41,651 nt of DNA from Chloroflexota bacterium (GCA_016234535.1 JACRBH010000005.1:1-41651), one strand, 5' to 3'. Positions 25,467 through 33,828 are shown, numbered from the stretch's first letter. Numbers and translations: made by a program. The notes: generated from the sequence alone by a model not told the origin.

Positions 25467-26455
25467 TGATGTACTCCTTGATATTCAAATTGAATTGAGT
25501 AAAGAAACGCGACCAGCCCCCAGGTTTCTTCATCAGTAAAGATCGTTCCCCACATCGGCATGCCTGTTCCCATACCGCCGCGCAGGAGAAGCCCTTGCAG
25601 GATGACGGGCCTAGCTTCAAGCAAATGCTCCGCATCTGTAAAATCGGTTGGGGCCTGAATGCCGTGTTCATCATTATTTTTTTCCGCGATGGCCTTCATC
25701 TCATCCGCAAACTGACCGTCGCCCGCGCCGTTCTCGCCATGACACGCCGCGCAATTGACCTGATAGAGTTTCTCTCCATCCATCAACGCGGCGCTCGTTG
25801 TATTTTGCGCCCAAACATTGGCGACCACATCCCAAATATCTTGATCGTTTAGCATGTGCAACGCAGGTTCGTCACGCAATTCTTCAAATGTTTCCATCGG
25901 GGAATGCGAGACGTAGTAATCGGATGTAAACATAATTGCTGGGATTTGATCGATAAACACCGCCCCACGCTCAGCCGAGGGCTGGTTCGACAATTCGATA
26001 TGTTCCTCATCTGATTCATGTTCCCCGTCCAAATCCAAACCGAGGCGAACGTAAAGAGGGGATTCGGCGGCTTGAGGCTCTCCATCCCCCGTGACCTCAA
26101 TCACGCCGCGCATGCGCCAAAAATTCGAACTGGAAGGTGTTGTTGTGTAAAACGTGTATGTGCCTGGTTTATCGAAAGTGAGGGTGATGTTCACAGATTC
26201 ACCAGGTTTGAAGGTTACAGGTTGCATGGGAAATTGTCCCACTGCAAAGGTGTGTACTACATCATCTGAGATGAGGCGCAGTTTCAAGGGTTTAGCAACA
26301 CGTGCCTTGATGCTATCTGGCATGAAGCCGCCATCTTCCGCGATACGCGCGTGGATGATGGTGGGTTGGCGGGAAAAACTTACAGCGGCGATTAAGCCAA
26401 CAAGGGAGAAGCAGGCTAAAGTCCAGAAAATGAAGCGGCGGGTTTTCATCGTCAT
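25463..26455 (-). CDS. Membrane-anchored cytochrome c with N-terminal cupredoxin-like domain
   Basis: This 330-residue exported protein has an N-terminal membrane helix (about residues 8-27) and then a cupredoxin-like beta domain (about 33-117: HTFAVGQFPMQP, FKPGESVNITLTFDKPGTYTFY). The copper-ligand loop lacks the usual Cys and second His (it reads TTTPSSSNFWRMRG), so blue-copper binding is doubtful. The C-terminal domain binds one c-type haem: CAACH at Cys235-His239, and GMGTGMPMW supplies the distal Met. It is probably an electron carrier on the outer face of the membrane. Its start overlaps the PCYCGC gene by ATGA and its stop overlaps the next gene by ATGA. Confidence 0.87.
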   Translation of the reverse strand: MTMKTRRFIFWTLACFSLVGLIAAVSFSRQPTIIHARIAEDGGFMPDSIKARVAKPLKLRLISDDVVHTFAVGQFPMQPVTFKPGESVNITLTFDKPGTYTFYTTTPSSSNFWRMRGVIEVTGDGEPQAAESPLYVRLGLDLDGEHESDEEHIELSNQPSAERGAVFIDQIPAIMFTSDYYVSHSPMETFEELRDEPALHMLNDQDIWDVVANVWAQNTTSAALMDGEKLYQVNCAACHGENGAGDGQFADEMKAIAEKNNDEHGIQAPTDFTDAEHLLEARPVILQGLLLRGGMGTGMPMWGTIFTDEETWGLVAFLYSIQFEYQGVHQ

Positions 26456-26898
26456 GGGATATTTGAAATTCCATACTTCGAATAAGTCGCATCTACATAG
26501 GCTCTGGCTTCCTGTGGACTTTTTCCATCCTGTAACATTCGCATGACATCCTTGGTTATATCCACGCAGATCGAACACCCGAGCGCATGGTTATCAAATT
26601 GGATATTGCCCTGCGCATCCGCACTTGAAACATAGCAGTCGTAATTGGATGTATGCCCAATACCGCCGCAGCCGCAATAACAGGGAATATCCTTCATGAT
26701 GCCAGGATTGATGGAAGCAAATTGATACGCCTCCTGAACTGCCACAGGCGCGGCTTGCACGTCCGCAGGCATTTGATCCATCGGCATCATAATGAGATGG
26801 ACATCGTTTGATTTTGAAGTTGAACAGGCGGAAATTACAGTGGACAATAAAATCGCCATGAGCGAAAGAAATATGAGTTTACGTGTTCTTGAAAACAT
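26452..26898 (-). CDS. PCYCGC-motif lipoprotein
   Basis: This 148-residue lipoprotein has a lipobox ending VISAC (Cys25). The mature part contains the family-defining PCYCGCGGIGHTSNYDCY (Cys73, 75, 77 and 88), a second pair GCSICVD (Cys108 and 111) and a helical tail. The PCYCGC family is known only as a conserved Cys-rich lipoprotein family; metal (copper) binding is a reasonable guess from the Cys pattern and the surrounding genes. GGAGG precedes the ATG at 26898. It is the first gene of a three-gene coupled operon controlled from the palindrome at 26978. Confidence 0.88.
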   Translation of the reverse strand: MFSRTRKLIFLSLMAILLSTVISACSTSKSNDVHLIMMPMDQMPADVQAAPVAVQEAYQFASINPGIMKDIPCYCGCGGIGHTSNYDCYVSSADAQGNIQFDNHALGCSICVDITKDVMRMLQDGKSPQEARAYVDATYSKYGISNIP

Positions 26899-26925
26899 AT
26901 TGGGCCTCCAGTATCGGATAGCCCA

Positions 26926-26931
26926 ATAATA
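26926..26931 (-). promoter_or_regulatory. -10 element of the PCYCGC-cytochrome-selenoprotein operon
   Basis: Minus-strand TATTAT, with its first base (26931) 54.5 bp from the centre of the palindrome at 26978-26993. No good -35 hexamer is present at 16-18 bp spacing, which fits an activator-dependent promoter. Confidence 0.6.
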
Positions 26932-26977
26932 GTCGGACAAGTCAATTGACTACAGCGCAGGATAGCGCAACAACTTA

Positions 26978-26993
26978 TAAGCCAAATGGCTTA
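26978..26993. promoter_or_regulatory. Regulon palindrome, site 1 (PCYCGC operon)
   Basis: TAAGCCAAATGGCTTA, with flanking A/T extending the dyad to 18 bp (26977-26994). It is the most symmetrical copy with the AAAT core and lies 80 bp upstream of the start codon at 26898. Confidence 0.82.
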
Positions 26994-27020
26994 TGAGGAA
27001 TGTCATTTGTGACTTTGTTG

Positions 27021-27227
27021 TTAATCTTCTTCAATAGGATGTTCCACATCACCTGCCAGGAATGGATCAGGGTCCTGGTCGAAAACACGCAGGCAGGCGC
27101 GAGTGCAAAAATAGAGTCGCTCTCCATGATAGATGGCGCTGGGATAGTTTTCGGGGTCTTTGATGACACCTCCGCAGACTGTTTTATATTCAGGCAATTG
27201 AGGTGTTGCAGTGACAGGTTGAGTCAA
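27021..27227 (-). CDS. YHS-domain mini-protein
   Basis: This 68-residue YHS-domain protein reads YKTVCGGVIKDPENYPSAIYHGERLYFCTRACLRVFDQDPDPF; the Cys, Tyr-His and FCxxxC positions fit the YHS metal-binding fold. A TTG at 27227 is the likely start because GGAG lies 9 bases upstream; the frame runs back to another TTG at 27242 without a ribosome site. It follows the polyferredoxin gene on the same strand with a hairpin between them. YHS domains occur in copper ATPases and are thought to bind or deliver metal. Confidence 0.75.
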   Translation of the reverse strand: MTQPVTATPQLPEYKTVCGGVIKDPENYPSAIYHGERLYFCTRACLRVFDQDPDPFLAGDVEHPIEED

Positions 27228-27264
27228 GATACATTTCTCCAAATTAGGTTCAATAGATAATACG

Positions 27265-27293
27265 TAAGGCGCAGGATTTCATCCTGCGCCTTA
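27265..27293. terminator. 13-bp hairpin between polyferredoxin and YHS genes
   Basis: TAAGGCGCAGGAT (27265-27277) pairs with ATCCTGCGCCTTA (27281-27293) with a 3-nt loop. There is no T-run on the minus strand, so it may stabilise or partially terminate the operon message. Confidence 0.65.
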
Positions 27294-27315
27294 TCATAAC
27301 AGGAAGCAAGAGGTC

Positions 27316-28695
27316 CTACATTCTCATTGCCATCGGAAGCGTGAACAGCACAACATTCATTATAGTGAGGACAACCATCAACACTGCGTAAGGGACAAAG
27401 GTTCCCCAGACATTGCCGCTGGTGTTGTTCATTTTTGCGATGCGATAGGCCACAAAAAGCGATCCGATGAAACCAAGCGTCAGCAAGCCGAATTGAAGGA
27501 ATTGAATGGTGCTTGTGCCAACAAGGGCGGGCGATGCACCGTGGACCGCCATGCCGAATAATCCCAACCCTGTGTAGTAAATGGATTTGCCTTCAGCCAG
27601 CAGATGGAACAGGTTGTGAGCAATGTGACCTGCCATGTCAAGCGCGATGATGGCATACCCAAAGCGAGTGAAGTTTTCAATGAGAGAAACCTTATTGAAT
27701 TTACCCGCGACCCATGATGTGAGTCCGAGTAGTGCCACGGGCAGGATGATCGCGGCGGCAAAGGTAATACTGAATGTGACATAGTAACTGGTCGTGCCTG
27801 TGACGTTTTCCAGCCAATTTAACACCTTGCCCCACACTTCGAGCATGGTCACATTTTGTACGAAGACAATGCCCATGATGACCGCCGAAAGAAAAGCCTC
27901 TTCAAGTTTGGGTTTGCGGATGAACCATAATTCCTTTGTGGGCGGGCGCACTGTCAATTGGATGGACTCGTTGGGACAGCCCTTGATACATTCCGCGCAG
28001 AGCACACAGTTGGCGCTGGAGGTCATGGTCTTGGGGAATTCAAACAGGGGACAGGGCGCGGAATTATCTGTGCCTTTATAGCAGGCGGCGATTGTGCAGG
28101 TTGCACATATCTCAGGAGTTCCGCGCAGGCTCAACATACCGTTGCGGGCATAGTTGCCAGATAACCCGCCGAGAAAACAAACGTAGCGGCAGAAAGTGCG
28201 GCGTTCGTAGAATGCGCCCGAGACAACCACACCTGTTGTGAGGGTCAACATCAGGATGCCAGAGCCAAGCGGATTTTCCACCACACCCCAGACGTGGTCA
28301 CTCCACGTGATGAAGATGAAGAGCGCGTCAATGATCCAGATGCCGTATTTTTTCAAGAATTTTGGAACAGGCCGATTGTTACCGACAAAGTTTTGAACGA
28401 GATCGTTGATCTTTGCGAACGGACAGATGGCGCACCAGAAGCGTCCCAAAAACAGGAAGATGATCGGGATCAACGGCCACCACAGCACCCAGGTGAGAGC
28501 GGTGCCGAAGTTGTCATGTGCGGCTTCGGGTCCCAGAATTAGCTCGAACATGATGACCATGAAAATGATCAGGGTCGGCCATTGAATAATGCCAGGATAC
28601 CAGCGGCTGCGCAGGAAATTATTAATCAGCTTGTTGTCGAGCAGATTTCTGCCGTTCATCCAGGATGTGTTTTGAGTGTTGATCGGAGTTGTCAT
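27316..28695 (-). CDS. Polytopic membrane 4Fe-4S protein (NapH/NosR/CcoG-like polyferredoxin)
   Basis: This 459-residue membrane protein has several helices in the N- and C-terminal parts. Between them lie Cys motifs typical of the NapH/NosR family: GRFWCAICPFAKIND, the RTFCRYVCFLGG pattern, and a ferredoxin pair (CATCTIAACYKG...CPLF and CVLCAECIKGCPNESIQL). It probably moves electrons between the quinone pool and the outside. CcoG-type relatives are tied to copper delivery to cbb3 oxidases, which fits the island. A start at 28695 after GAGG is good. It follows the FixH/YtkA-like gene by 25 bp. Confidence 0.88.
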   Translation of the reverse strand: MTTPINTQNTSWMNGRNLLDNKLINNFLRSRWYPGIIQWPTLIIFMVIMFELILGPEAAHDNFGTALTWVLWWPLIPIIFLFLGRFWCAICPFAKINDLVQNFVGNNRPVPKFLKKYGIWIIDALFIFITWSDHVWGVVENPLGSGILMLTLTTGVVVSGAFYERRTFCRYVCFLGGLSGNYARNGMLSLRGTPEICATCTIAACYKGTDNSAPCPLFEFPKTMTSSANCVLCAECIKGCPNESIQLTVRPPTKELWFIRKPKLEEAFLSAVIMGIVFVQNVTMLEVWGKVLNWLENVTGTTSYYVTFSITFAAAIILPVALLGLTSWVAGKFNKVSLIENFTRFGYAIIALDMAGHIAHNLFHLLAEGKSIYYTGLGLFGMAVHGASPALVGTSTIQFLQFGLLTLGFIGSLFVAYRIAKMNNTSGNVWGTFVPYAVLMVVLTIMNVVLFTLPMAMRM

Positions 28696-28720
28696 GGAGA
28701 TTATCCTCTAAAGATTAAAG

Positions 28721-29371
28721 TTACTTGCGAACAACGGCGGGTTTGCGTTTTAGGAAAGCCGCTGTCGCAATCACAATGCCATTAATGCCGAAGAAGCCAG
28801 CCAGGACTGCGTAATTCAAACCGAGCGTGCGGGCAATCTCAATCGGAAAGTCAATTTCTGTAGTCTCACCGTTGACCATGAAATGGACATTGAACATCCA
28901 CTCGCCTGATGTCTCAAGGTGCAATTCGCCTGCATATTCGCCAGATTCCATTGTGGGTTCAAGCATGATCGTCAGAGCTTCTTCACCATGTTCATCTGCC
29001 GCAGGTTCATTGGGTTTCATCACGCCAGTGGATGGGATTTCCGTCGCCATGTCCATATCATCCATAGTGTTATTACTGGTCATCACACCGACGGACGGGG
29101 CTTCGGTTGCCATTTCCATTCCCTCAACAGGCATGGCAGAGACTTCCACTTCCGCGTTTGGAACGGGCATACCCATCGCGTCTGTGATCTGAATGTGGAA
29201 CTCGTTTTCACCAATCGCGGCAGGTTCTTTGAAAACCAGTTCAATCAGGTAACCATTTGCGGTTACAACATTTCTATCTTCCCCACCGTCAGCCAATACC
29301 ATAGCAGGCATTAGTAATAAAATGGCGGTGACCAATAACACCGCCGTACTTCTGAGTATTTTTCTGTTCAT
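28721..29371 (-). CDS. Membrane protein with FixH/YtkA-like beta domain
   Basis: This 216-residue protein has a signal peptide, an immunoglobulin-like beta domain of the FixH/YtkA type (YLIELVFKEPAAIGENEFHIQITDAMGMPVPNAEVEVSAMP), then a Met/Glu-rich insert with a short internal duplication (MATEAPSVGVM and MATEIPSTGVM), the rest of the beta domain (GEYAGELHLETSGEWMFNVHF), a C-terminal helix and a basic tail. The Met-rich insert could bind Cu(I). AGGAGG precedes the ATG at 29371. It leads the operon with the polyferredoxin and YHS genes and is preceded by a regulon palindrome. Confidence 0.8.
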   Translation of the reverse strand: MNRKILRSTAVLLVTAILLLMPAMVLADGGEDRNVVTANGYLIELVFKEPAAIGENEFHIQITDAMGMPVPNAEVEVSAMPVEGMEMATEAPSVGVMTSNNTMDDMDMATEIPSTGVMKPNEPAADEHGEEALTIMLEPTMESGEYAGELHLETSGEWMFNVHFMVNGETTEIDFPIEIARTLGLNYAVLAGFFGINGIVIATAAFLKRKPAVVRK

Positions 29372-29404
29372 GAGCGACTTGCCTCCTGTAATCAAGGTTG
29401 CTAA

Positions 29405-29410
29405 ATCTTA
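29405..29410 (-). promoter_or_regulatory. -10 element of the FixH-like/polyferredoxin operon
   Basis: Minus-strand TAAGAT, first base (29410) 54.5 bp from the centre of the palindrome at 29457-29472. No clear -35. Confidence 0.55.
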
Positions 29411-29456
29411 TCGTGTCCAGTCGAATCTCCAGAGCGCGATATGGCGTGAATTGTCG

Positions 29457-29472
29457 TAAGCTAAATGACTGA
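29457..29472. promoter_or_regulatory. Regulon palindrome, site 2 (FixH-like operon), degenerate copy
   Basis: TAAGCTAAATGACTGA matches site 1 at 13 of 16 positions. It lies 86 bp upstream of the start codon at 29371. It is the weakest of the eight copies, but the spacing to the -10 is identical to most others. Confidence 0.65.
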
Positions 29473-29522
29473 TGTCAAATATCACGCAGCATTCGTGACA
29501 ATTGTTATGCCTTCACCATAAT

Positions 29523-29564
29523 AAAAAAAATCGTTGACCGAGAAAATATCCTGGTCAACGATTT
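29523..29564 (-). terminator. Intrinsic terminator of the copA-cupredoxin operon
   Basis: On the minus strand a 12-bp stem (29564-29553 with 29539-29528, AAATCGTTGACC/GGTCAACGATTT) is followed by a run of eight T. It sits about 60 bp after the cupredoxin stop codon. Confidence 0.88.
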
Positions 29565-29625
29565 AATTACCTTCAGGCGTACTTCGCCAGCAAAAGTGGT
29601 TACTTGAATGTCAATATTCTCCTTT

Positions 29626-30003
29626 TCACTCAACGATCAACTTGCCGCGCAGCATTCCCATCTGGCATTGAAAGCCGAACTCACCAGATTTTTCAGGCGT
29701 GAACTCAATGGTAGTTGGCTCGCCTTCAGGCAGAGGTGAACTCTTATTGAAATCAGGGAATAGCACCTGTTCCGAACACGCCACACTTTCCTGACGTGTA
29801 AACGTCAATCGGACGGGACGGCCTTTCTGCACGACGATCACATCGGGTGTGTAGCCGCCTTTTACGGTGATCGCCACTTCCTGCGCGCCAGAAGCGGACA
29901 CAGCAACTCGGGTCTGCGCTTTGGGAGCGAACCAAAAATACCAGGCGATGAGAATTGTTAGAACGATTCCCGAAAGGATTACAAAGATTTGTAATGTGTT
30001 CAT
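29626..30003 (-). CDS. Membrane-anchored cupredoxin-like protein
   Basis: This 125-residue protein has an N-terminal membrane helix (about residues 5-26) and a cupredoxin_1-type beta domain: GGYTPDVIVVQKGRPVRLTFTRQESVACSEQVLFPDFN and the C-terminal FGFQCQMGMLRGKLIVE. The conserved Cys-Ser-Glu segment and C-x-MGM loop are characteristic of cupredoxin-like proteins found next to copper ATPases. It probably binds Cu outside the membrane and passes it to, or accepts it from, the ATPase encoded 9 bp upstream. Confidence 0.87.
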   Translation of the reverse strand: MNTLQIFVILSGIVLTILIAWYFWFAPKAQTRVAVSASGAQEVAITVKGGYTPDVIVVQKGRPVRLTFTRQESVACSEQVLFPDFNKSSPLPEGEPTTIEFTPEKSGEFGFQCQMGMLRGKLIVE

Positions 30004-30012
30004 GTTTGACTC

Positions 30013-32673
30013 CTATTTCACACTGAACTTGGGCTTGAATCCGCGCAGGCGATTGGCGTTGCCCACAACCGTCACAGACGAGAAAGCCATCGCCGCGCCC
30101 GCGATCATTGGACTGAGCAGCAAACCGAAGAAGGGGAAGAGCAATCCCATTGCAACTGGGATTCCCAACACGTTGTAGAAGAACGCGCCTACCAAATTTT
30201 GATAGATATTCTTCATCGTAGCGCGGCTGACTTCAATCGCGGTGACCACGCCTTTGAGACTGCCTTTGATGAGTGTGATGTCCGAGGCTTCGATGGCAAC
30301 ATCCGCGCCTGTGCCAATCGCGAGACCCACATCTGCTTGCGCGAGTGCAGGAGCGTCGTTGATGCCGTCGCCGACCATAGCTACTACATTTGCGATTTTT
30401 GATTTGCGATTTACGATTGTGCTTTGGAGTTTCTTGACTTCGTTGGATTTGTCTTCGGGTAAAACTTCGGCAAGAACCTTGTTGACTCCGACTTTGCGCG
30501 CAATTGCTTCGGCGGTGCGGCGGTTGTCACCTGTGATCATCACCACTTCGATGCCTAAGCTTTGCAGAGCCTTGATCGCTTCGGCAGAATCTTCCTTGAC
30601 CGTATCCGCCACTGCGATGATACCCGCAGCTTTACCATCGAGAGCAATAAACATCGGAGTCTTGCCATCGTCAGCGAGGGATTTTGATTGTTCTTCAAGT
30701 GAACCAAGCGCGATCTTTTCGCGGTTCATCAATTTGAGATTGCCGATCAGGATGTTTTTATATTCAACTTTTGCCGAAACACCGTGACCAGGAATGGCTT
30801 CAAAATCTTTTACTTCTGCGATTTCCAATTTTTGCGCCTGCGCGGCTTCAACAATCGCCTGCGCCAACGGATGTTCACTCACTTTTTCAACAGAAGCCGC
30901 CAATCTCAACAACTGATCACTGTCCACTGATGACTGCTCACTGAGCACAACGTCAGTCAACTCAGGTTTCCCTTTTGTAATCGTGCCTGTTTTATCCAAC
31001 ACCACGATTTGAATTCCACGCGCGGTTTGGAGTGCCTCACCCGAGCGTATCAAAATCCCATGCTCTGCGCCTTTGCCGATGCCAACCATTAGGCTCATCG
31101 GCGTGGCAAGTCCCAACGCGCATGGGCAGGCGATGATCAGCACCGTCACGCTCGTTACCAACGCATAAACGAATTGCGGTTGCGGTCCAATCACGAACCA
31201 GATGACAAAAGTCCACACAGCCAGGATCATCACAATCGGAACGAAATAGCCAGAGATAATGTCAGCGAGTCTTGCAATTGGCGCTTTGGAGTTTTGCGCG
31301 TCTTGCACCATCTTGACGATCTGCGCGAGCGCGGTATCCTTGCCAACTTTGGTGGTGCGGAATTTGAACGCGCCCGTCTTGTTGATGGTTGCGCCAATGA
31401 CCTCATCGCCCATCTTTTTGGAAGCGGGCAGCGACTCACCCGTCAGCATGGATTCGTCCACGGCGGAACTGCCTTCGACGATGACTCCGTCCACAGGCAC
31501 TTTCTCGCCAGGGCGGACCTGAATCACATCACCAACCAATACTTCTTCAACGGGCAAATCCATTTCCTTGCCATCGCGAATCACGCGCGCAGTTTTGGCT
31601 TGTAACCCGAGTAATTTTTTGATTGCCGAACTGGATTGTCCCTTGGCGCGTAGCTCAAGCGCTTGTCCCAAAACGACCAAGGCGATCACCACTGCAACGA
31701 CATCATAAAACGGCTCCGATGTCCCTTCGGGAAAAACGGATGGAAACATAATCGCGAACGTCGAATACAACCATGCCGCGCCTGTGCCTAATGCGATCAG
31801 CGTGTTCATGTTTGCAGAGCGATGCTTGAACGCCGCCCACGCGCCATTGAAAAAGTCACTGCCTGACCAGAACATGACGGGCAATGTCAATAACACAGTG
31901 ACACCCCACAAGTATCGCAATGAATCCATGTTCCAATCTCGCAGAACGGGCACAACCTGGTAATACGCCGTTATCATCACAAACACAGAGATCGCGGCGG
32001 CGAACCAAAACTTGTTCATCAATTTGCGATATTCTTTGGCGTGAGCTTCTTCCTGCTTATCCACGGGCGCATCGCTCGTTGCGGGACGCGGTTTGTAGCC
32101 CCAGGTTTCAATCGCTGCATTCAACTGCGAGAGTGTTGTGTTCTGCGGAAGATAATCCACCGTCGCTTCCTGTGTGGCGATGTTGACGGTTGCGCTCAAA
32201 ACGCCTTGTGTGGATTTCAATTCATCTTCGATAAATTTGACGCACGATGCACAGCGTAAATTCTCGATTCCGATTTTGACGTTCGCGCCGCCGATTTGAA
32301 AGCCAATGGATTTGACTGCGCCCACAAGTTTGGACACATCCACTTTACCCGCGTCATACTGGACCTCAAGTCTGTTTGCCGTTGCATTGACTTTTACCTC
32401 GCTGACGCCGTCGAGCGCGCGCAGAGTCGATTCAAGGTGAGTCGAATGCTCCCTTAACGGCAAGCCGCTCACGGGTAGTTCGATGCGGGTAAGAGTCATT
32501 TGCGGATTGAATCCCGTTGTCGCAGACGTCATCATATAACGGTGCGGGTCCGCGTCGAATTGATCCACACAAGATTGAGAGCAAAAATAAAATGTCTGCT
32601 CCATGTGCTCGCGTTTGGCGAAAGCGCTTTGGGGTTCGATTTCCATTCCACAAACTGGATCGTATTGAGTCAT
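30013..32673 (-). CDS. copA: Cu(I)-exporting P1B-type ATPase with N-terminal YHS domain
   Basis: This 886-residue copper pump has an N-terminal YHS domain ([14 protein letters not shown]...[12 protein letters not shown]), a degenerate HMA-like domain without CxxC (about residues 55-120) and a true HMA with CASC (about 130-190). The P-type core follows: membrane CPC motif near residue 516 ([13 protein letters not shown]), DKTGT near 558 (phosphorylated Asp) and GDGINDAP near 767. The ATG at 32673 begins the YHS domain. Just before GDGIND an extra [12 protein letters not shown] segment is encoded by heptanucleotide repeats. It is controlled from the palindrome at 32754. Confidence 0.95.
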   Translation of the reverse strand: MTQYDPVCGMEIEPQSAFAKREHMEQTFYFCSQSCVDQFDADPHRYMMTSATTGFNPQMTLTRIELPVSGLPLREHSTHLESTLRALDGVSEVKVNATANRLEVQYDAGKVDVSKLVGAVKSIGFQIGGANVKIGIENLRCASCVKFIEDELKSTQGVLSATVNIATQEATVDYLPQNTTLSQLNAAIETWGYKPRPATSDAPVDKQEEAHAKEYRKLMNKFWFAAAISVFVMITAYYQVVPVLRDWNMDSLRYLWGVTVLLTLPVMFWSGSDFFNGAWAAFKHRSANMNTLIALGTGAAWLYSTFAIMFPSVFPEGTSEPFYDVVAVVIALVVLGQALELRAKGQSSSAIKKLLGLQAKTARVIRDGKEMDLPVEEVLVGDVIQVRPGEKVPVDGVIVEGSSAVDESMLTGESLPASKKMGDEVIGATINKTGAFKFRTTKVGKDTALAQIVKMVQDAQNSKAPIARLADIISGYFVPIVMILAVWTFVIWFVIGPQPQFVYALVTSVTVLIIACPCALGLATPMSLMVGIGKGAEHGILIRSGEALQTARGIQIVVLDKTGTITKGKPELTDVVLSEQSSVDSDQLLRLAASVEKVSEHPLAQAIVEAAQAQKLEIAEVKDFEAIPGHGVSAKVEYKNILIGNLKLMNREKIALGSLEEQSKSLADDGKTPMFIALDGKAAGIIAVADTVKEDSAEAIKALQSLGIEVVMITGDNRRTAEAIARKVGVNKVLAEVLPEDKSNEVKKLQSTIVNRKSKIANVVAMVGDGINDAPALAQADVGLAIGTGADVAIEASDITLIKGSLKGVVTAIEVSRATMKNIYQNLVGAFFYNVLGIPVAMGLLFPFFGLLLSPMIAGAAMAFSSVTVVGNANRLRGFKPKFSVK
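30389..30416. repeat. Heptanucleotide tandem repeat inside copA
   Basis: Four tandem heptamers of the form TTTNNGA (tttgcga, tttttga, tttgcga, tttacga). On the coding strand they encode [12 protein letters not shown] residues just before GDGINDAP, where relatives have only a few residues. Confidence 0.7.
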
Positions 32674-32701
32674 AGTTGCCTGCCTTATAAAAGATACCAA
32701 T

Positions 32702-32709
32702 AGTGTATA
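32702..32709 (-). promoter_or_regulatory. -10 element of copA
   Basis: Minus-strand TATACACT offers TACACT (first base 32707, 54.5 bp from the palindrome centre) or TATACA (32709, 52.5 bp). The hexamer 17 bp upstream is GCTCGT, not a -35. Confidence 0.55.
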
Positions 32710-32753
32710 TTCATTTGACGAAGTGTACGAGCGGTTTTCAGCCTGATTCGATA

Positions 32754-32769
32754 TAAGCAAAATGGCCTA
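32754..32769. promoter_or_regulatory. Regulon palindrome, site 3 (copA)
   Basis: TAAGCAAAATGGCCTA, 81 bp upstream of the copA start codon. It overlaps the hairpin that ends the upstream zinc-ribbon gene. Confidence 0.82.
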
Positions 32770-32786
32770 TCTTTTGGATAGGCCAT
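32762..32786 (-). terminator. Terminator of the zinc-ribbon gene, overlapping the copA operator
   Basis: ATGGCCTATC (32762-32771) pairs with GATAGGCCAT (32777-32786) around a 5-nt loop. On the minus strand the stem is followed by TTTTGC. One arm is half of the regulon palindrome. Confidence 0.7.
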
Positions 32787-32832
32787 CTGGTAGCGCGACA
32801 TTCATGTTGCAAAGGGCGAGATAAATCTCGCG

Positions 32833-33207
32833 TTACTTTAGCGTTGTGCCGCAGTAGGGACAATTCTGCCAGTCCGTTTGCACACCCTTCGCGCAATTGG
32901 GACATGGCGTCTGGGCAGAAGGTGGAGTGGAGTTGCCGACATTCCGCGCAAGCCAGGCAATGCCGAATACAACCAGCGCAATGAAGCCAACTGGGATCAG
33001 CCACATAAAAGCCATGCCGATCCAACCAAGGGGAGAGTATCCCCAACCGCCCACACCTGCACTTGCGCCAGGTGCAAGTGTCATGCCAGGTCCCATCATG
33101 CCCCAGCCGCGGTGGCCCCATCCACCTGCCATCATGCCTCCGCCAAACAGGAAGAGCAGAACAATGATACTAATGACACTTACAACGAGCCAGTTTATTT
33201 TTTTCAT
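32833..33207 (-). CDS. Small membrane protein with C-terminal zinc ribbon
   Basis: This 124-residue protein has a first membrane helix (about residues 5-25), a Gly/Met/Trp-rich stretch (GGGMMAGGWGHRGWGMMGPGM), a second helix (about 65-90) and a C-terminal zinc ribbon CPNCAKGVQTDWQNCPYCGTTL. The ribbon is a close paralogue of that in the next gene upstream. The His/Met-rich loop could bind copper. The ATG at 33207 follows AAGGA. Function is unknown; position suggests envelope metal handling. Confidence 0.75.
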   Translation of the reverse strand: MKKINWLVVSVISIIVLLFLFGGGMMAGGWGHRGWGMMGPGMTLAPGASAGVGGWGYSPLGWIGMAFMWLIPVGFIALVVFGIAWLARNVGNSTPPSAQTPCPNCAKGVQTDWQNCPYCGTTLK

Positions 33208-33220
33208 TTTGTTTTTCCTT

Positions 33221-33394
33221 TTATAAAGCTTGTCCGCAATGCGGGCAATTTTTCCAGTCATTCTGTACGGCTTGACTGCAATGCGGACAGGTGTGGCTGA
33301 CAACAGGTTTTAATATAGTGACAAGTCCATTACCTGAGATGGCATAAACCGCAAATCCAATTACTAACAGGGGGACGATCCACATCAGAAACAT
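33221..33394 (-). CDS. Small membrane zinc-ribbon protein
   Basis: This 57-residue protein has a good AAGGAG ribosome site. It has one membrane helix (MFLMWIVPLLVIGFAVYAI) and a zinc ribbon CPHCSQAVQNDWKNCPHCGQAL, nearly the same as that in the gene 13 bp downstream. The pair probably arose by duplication and is co-transcribed. No function is known for this type. Confidence 0.75.
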   Translation of the reverse strand: MFLMWIVPLLVIGFAVYAISGNGLVTILKPVVSHTCPHCSQAVQNDWKNCPHCGQAL

Positions 33395-33503
33395 AATTTA
33401 CTCCTTTTTGATGATTCAAGAATATCAGGCGTGATTAAAGGATTTGTAAAGGCGGAACAAAGAGTTGATGAAGGTTTCATGCCAGGCTTTTGTCTGGCCA
33501 AAC

Positions 33504-33537
33504 AAAAAGAATGACCTGCCCAAAAGACAGGTCATTC
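33504..33537 (-). terminator. Intrinsic terminator of the small YHS gene
   Basis: On the minus strand GAATGACCTG/CAGGTCATTC (33537-33528 with 33518-33509) form a 10-bp stem followed by TTTTTG. It is 18 bp after the YHS stop codon. Confidence 0.88.
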
Positions 33538-33554
33538 GATCAACGATGAGATGT

Positions 33555-33734
33555 TTAATGTTGGTGTGCGTGTTCGTTGGCTTTGCCAAGATATTTCTCT
33601 GGCTCTTTATCAAAGGCCCTCTTACAACCAAGCGAGCAGAAGTAATAGGTCTGTCCTTTGTATTCAGACGTGCCGGCGGCAGATGCGGGGTCAATGTCCA
33701 TTCCGCAGACGGGATCATGTACGGTAGTTGCCAT
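33555..33734 (-). CDS. YHS-domain mini-protein (59 residues)
   Basis: This 59-residue protein consists of one YHS domain: HDPVCGMDIDPASAAG, then YKGQTYYFCSLGCKRAFDKEPEKYLG, ending in a His-rich tail (NEHAHQH). It resembles the N-terminal domain of the CopA encoded nearby. It has its own promoter (minus-strand TAGGAT at 33768-33763) with a regulon palindrome at 33813, and its own terminator. It is probably a small metal-binding or metal-sensing protein. Confidence 0.85.
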   Translation of the reverse strand: MATTVHDPVCGMDIDPASAAGTSEYKGQTYYFCSLGCKRAFDKEPEKYLGKANEHAHQH

Positions 33735-33812
33735 TTGTTATCTCCTTATGTTTGGATCGATTATCCTACTTAAAAGACATCGTCAATGAGAGCCATATTA
33801 CCCAAAGCTTTG

Positions 33813-33828
33813 CAGGCAATTCTGCCTA
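33813..33828. promoter_or_regulatory. Regulon palindrome, site 4 (small YHS gene)
   Basis: Minus-strand TAGGCAGAATTGCCTG, 79 bp upstream of the YHS start codon. Its centre is 52.5 bp from the first base of the -10-like TAGGAT (33768). Confidence 0.78.

Noticed and set aside
33471..33486. A ninth regulon palindrome upstream of the 57-residue zinc-ribbon gene
   Set aside because: The sequence at the expected distance from a TATTCT hexamer (AAGGTTTCATGCCAGG) matches too few positions of the motif.
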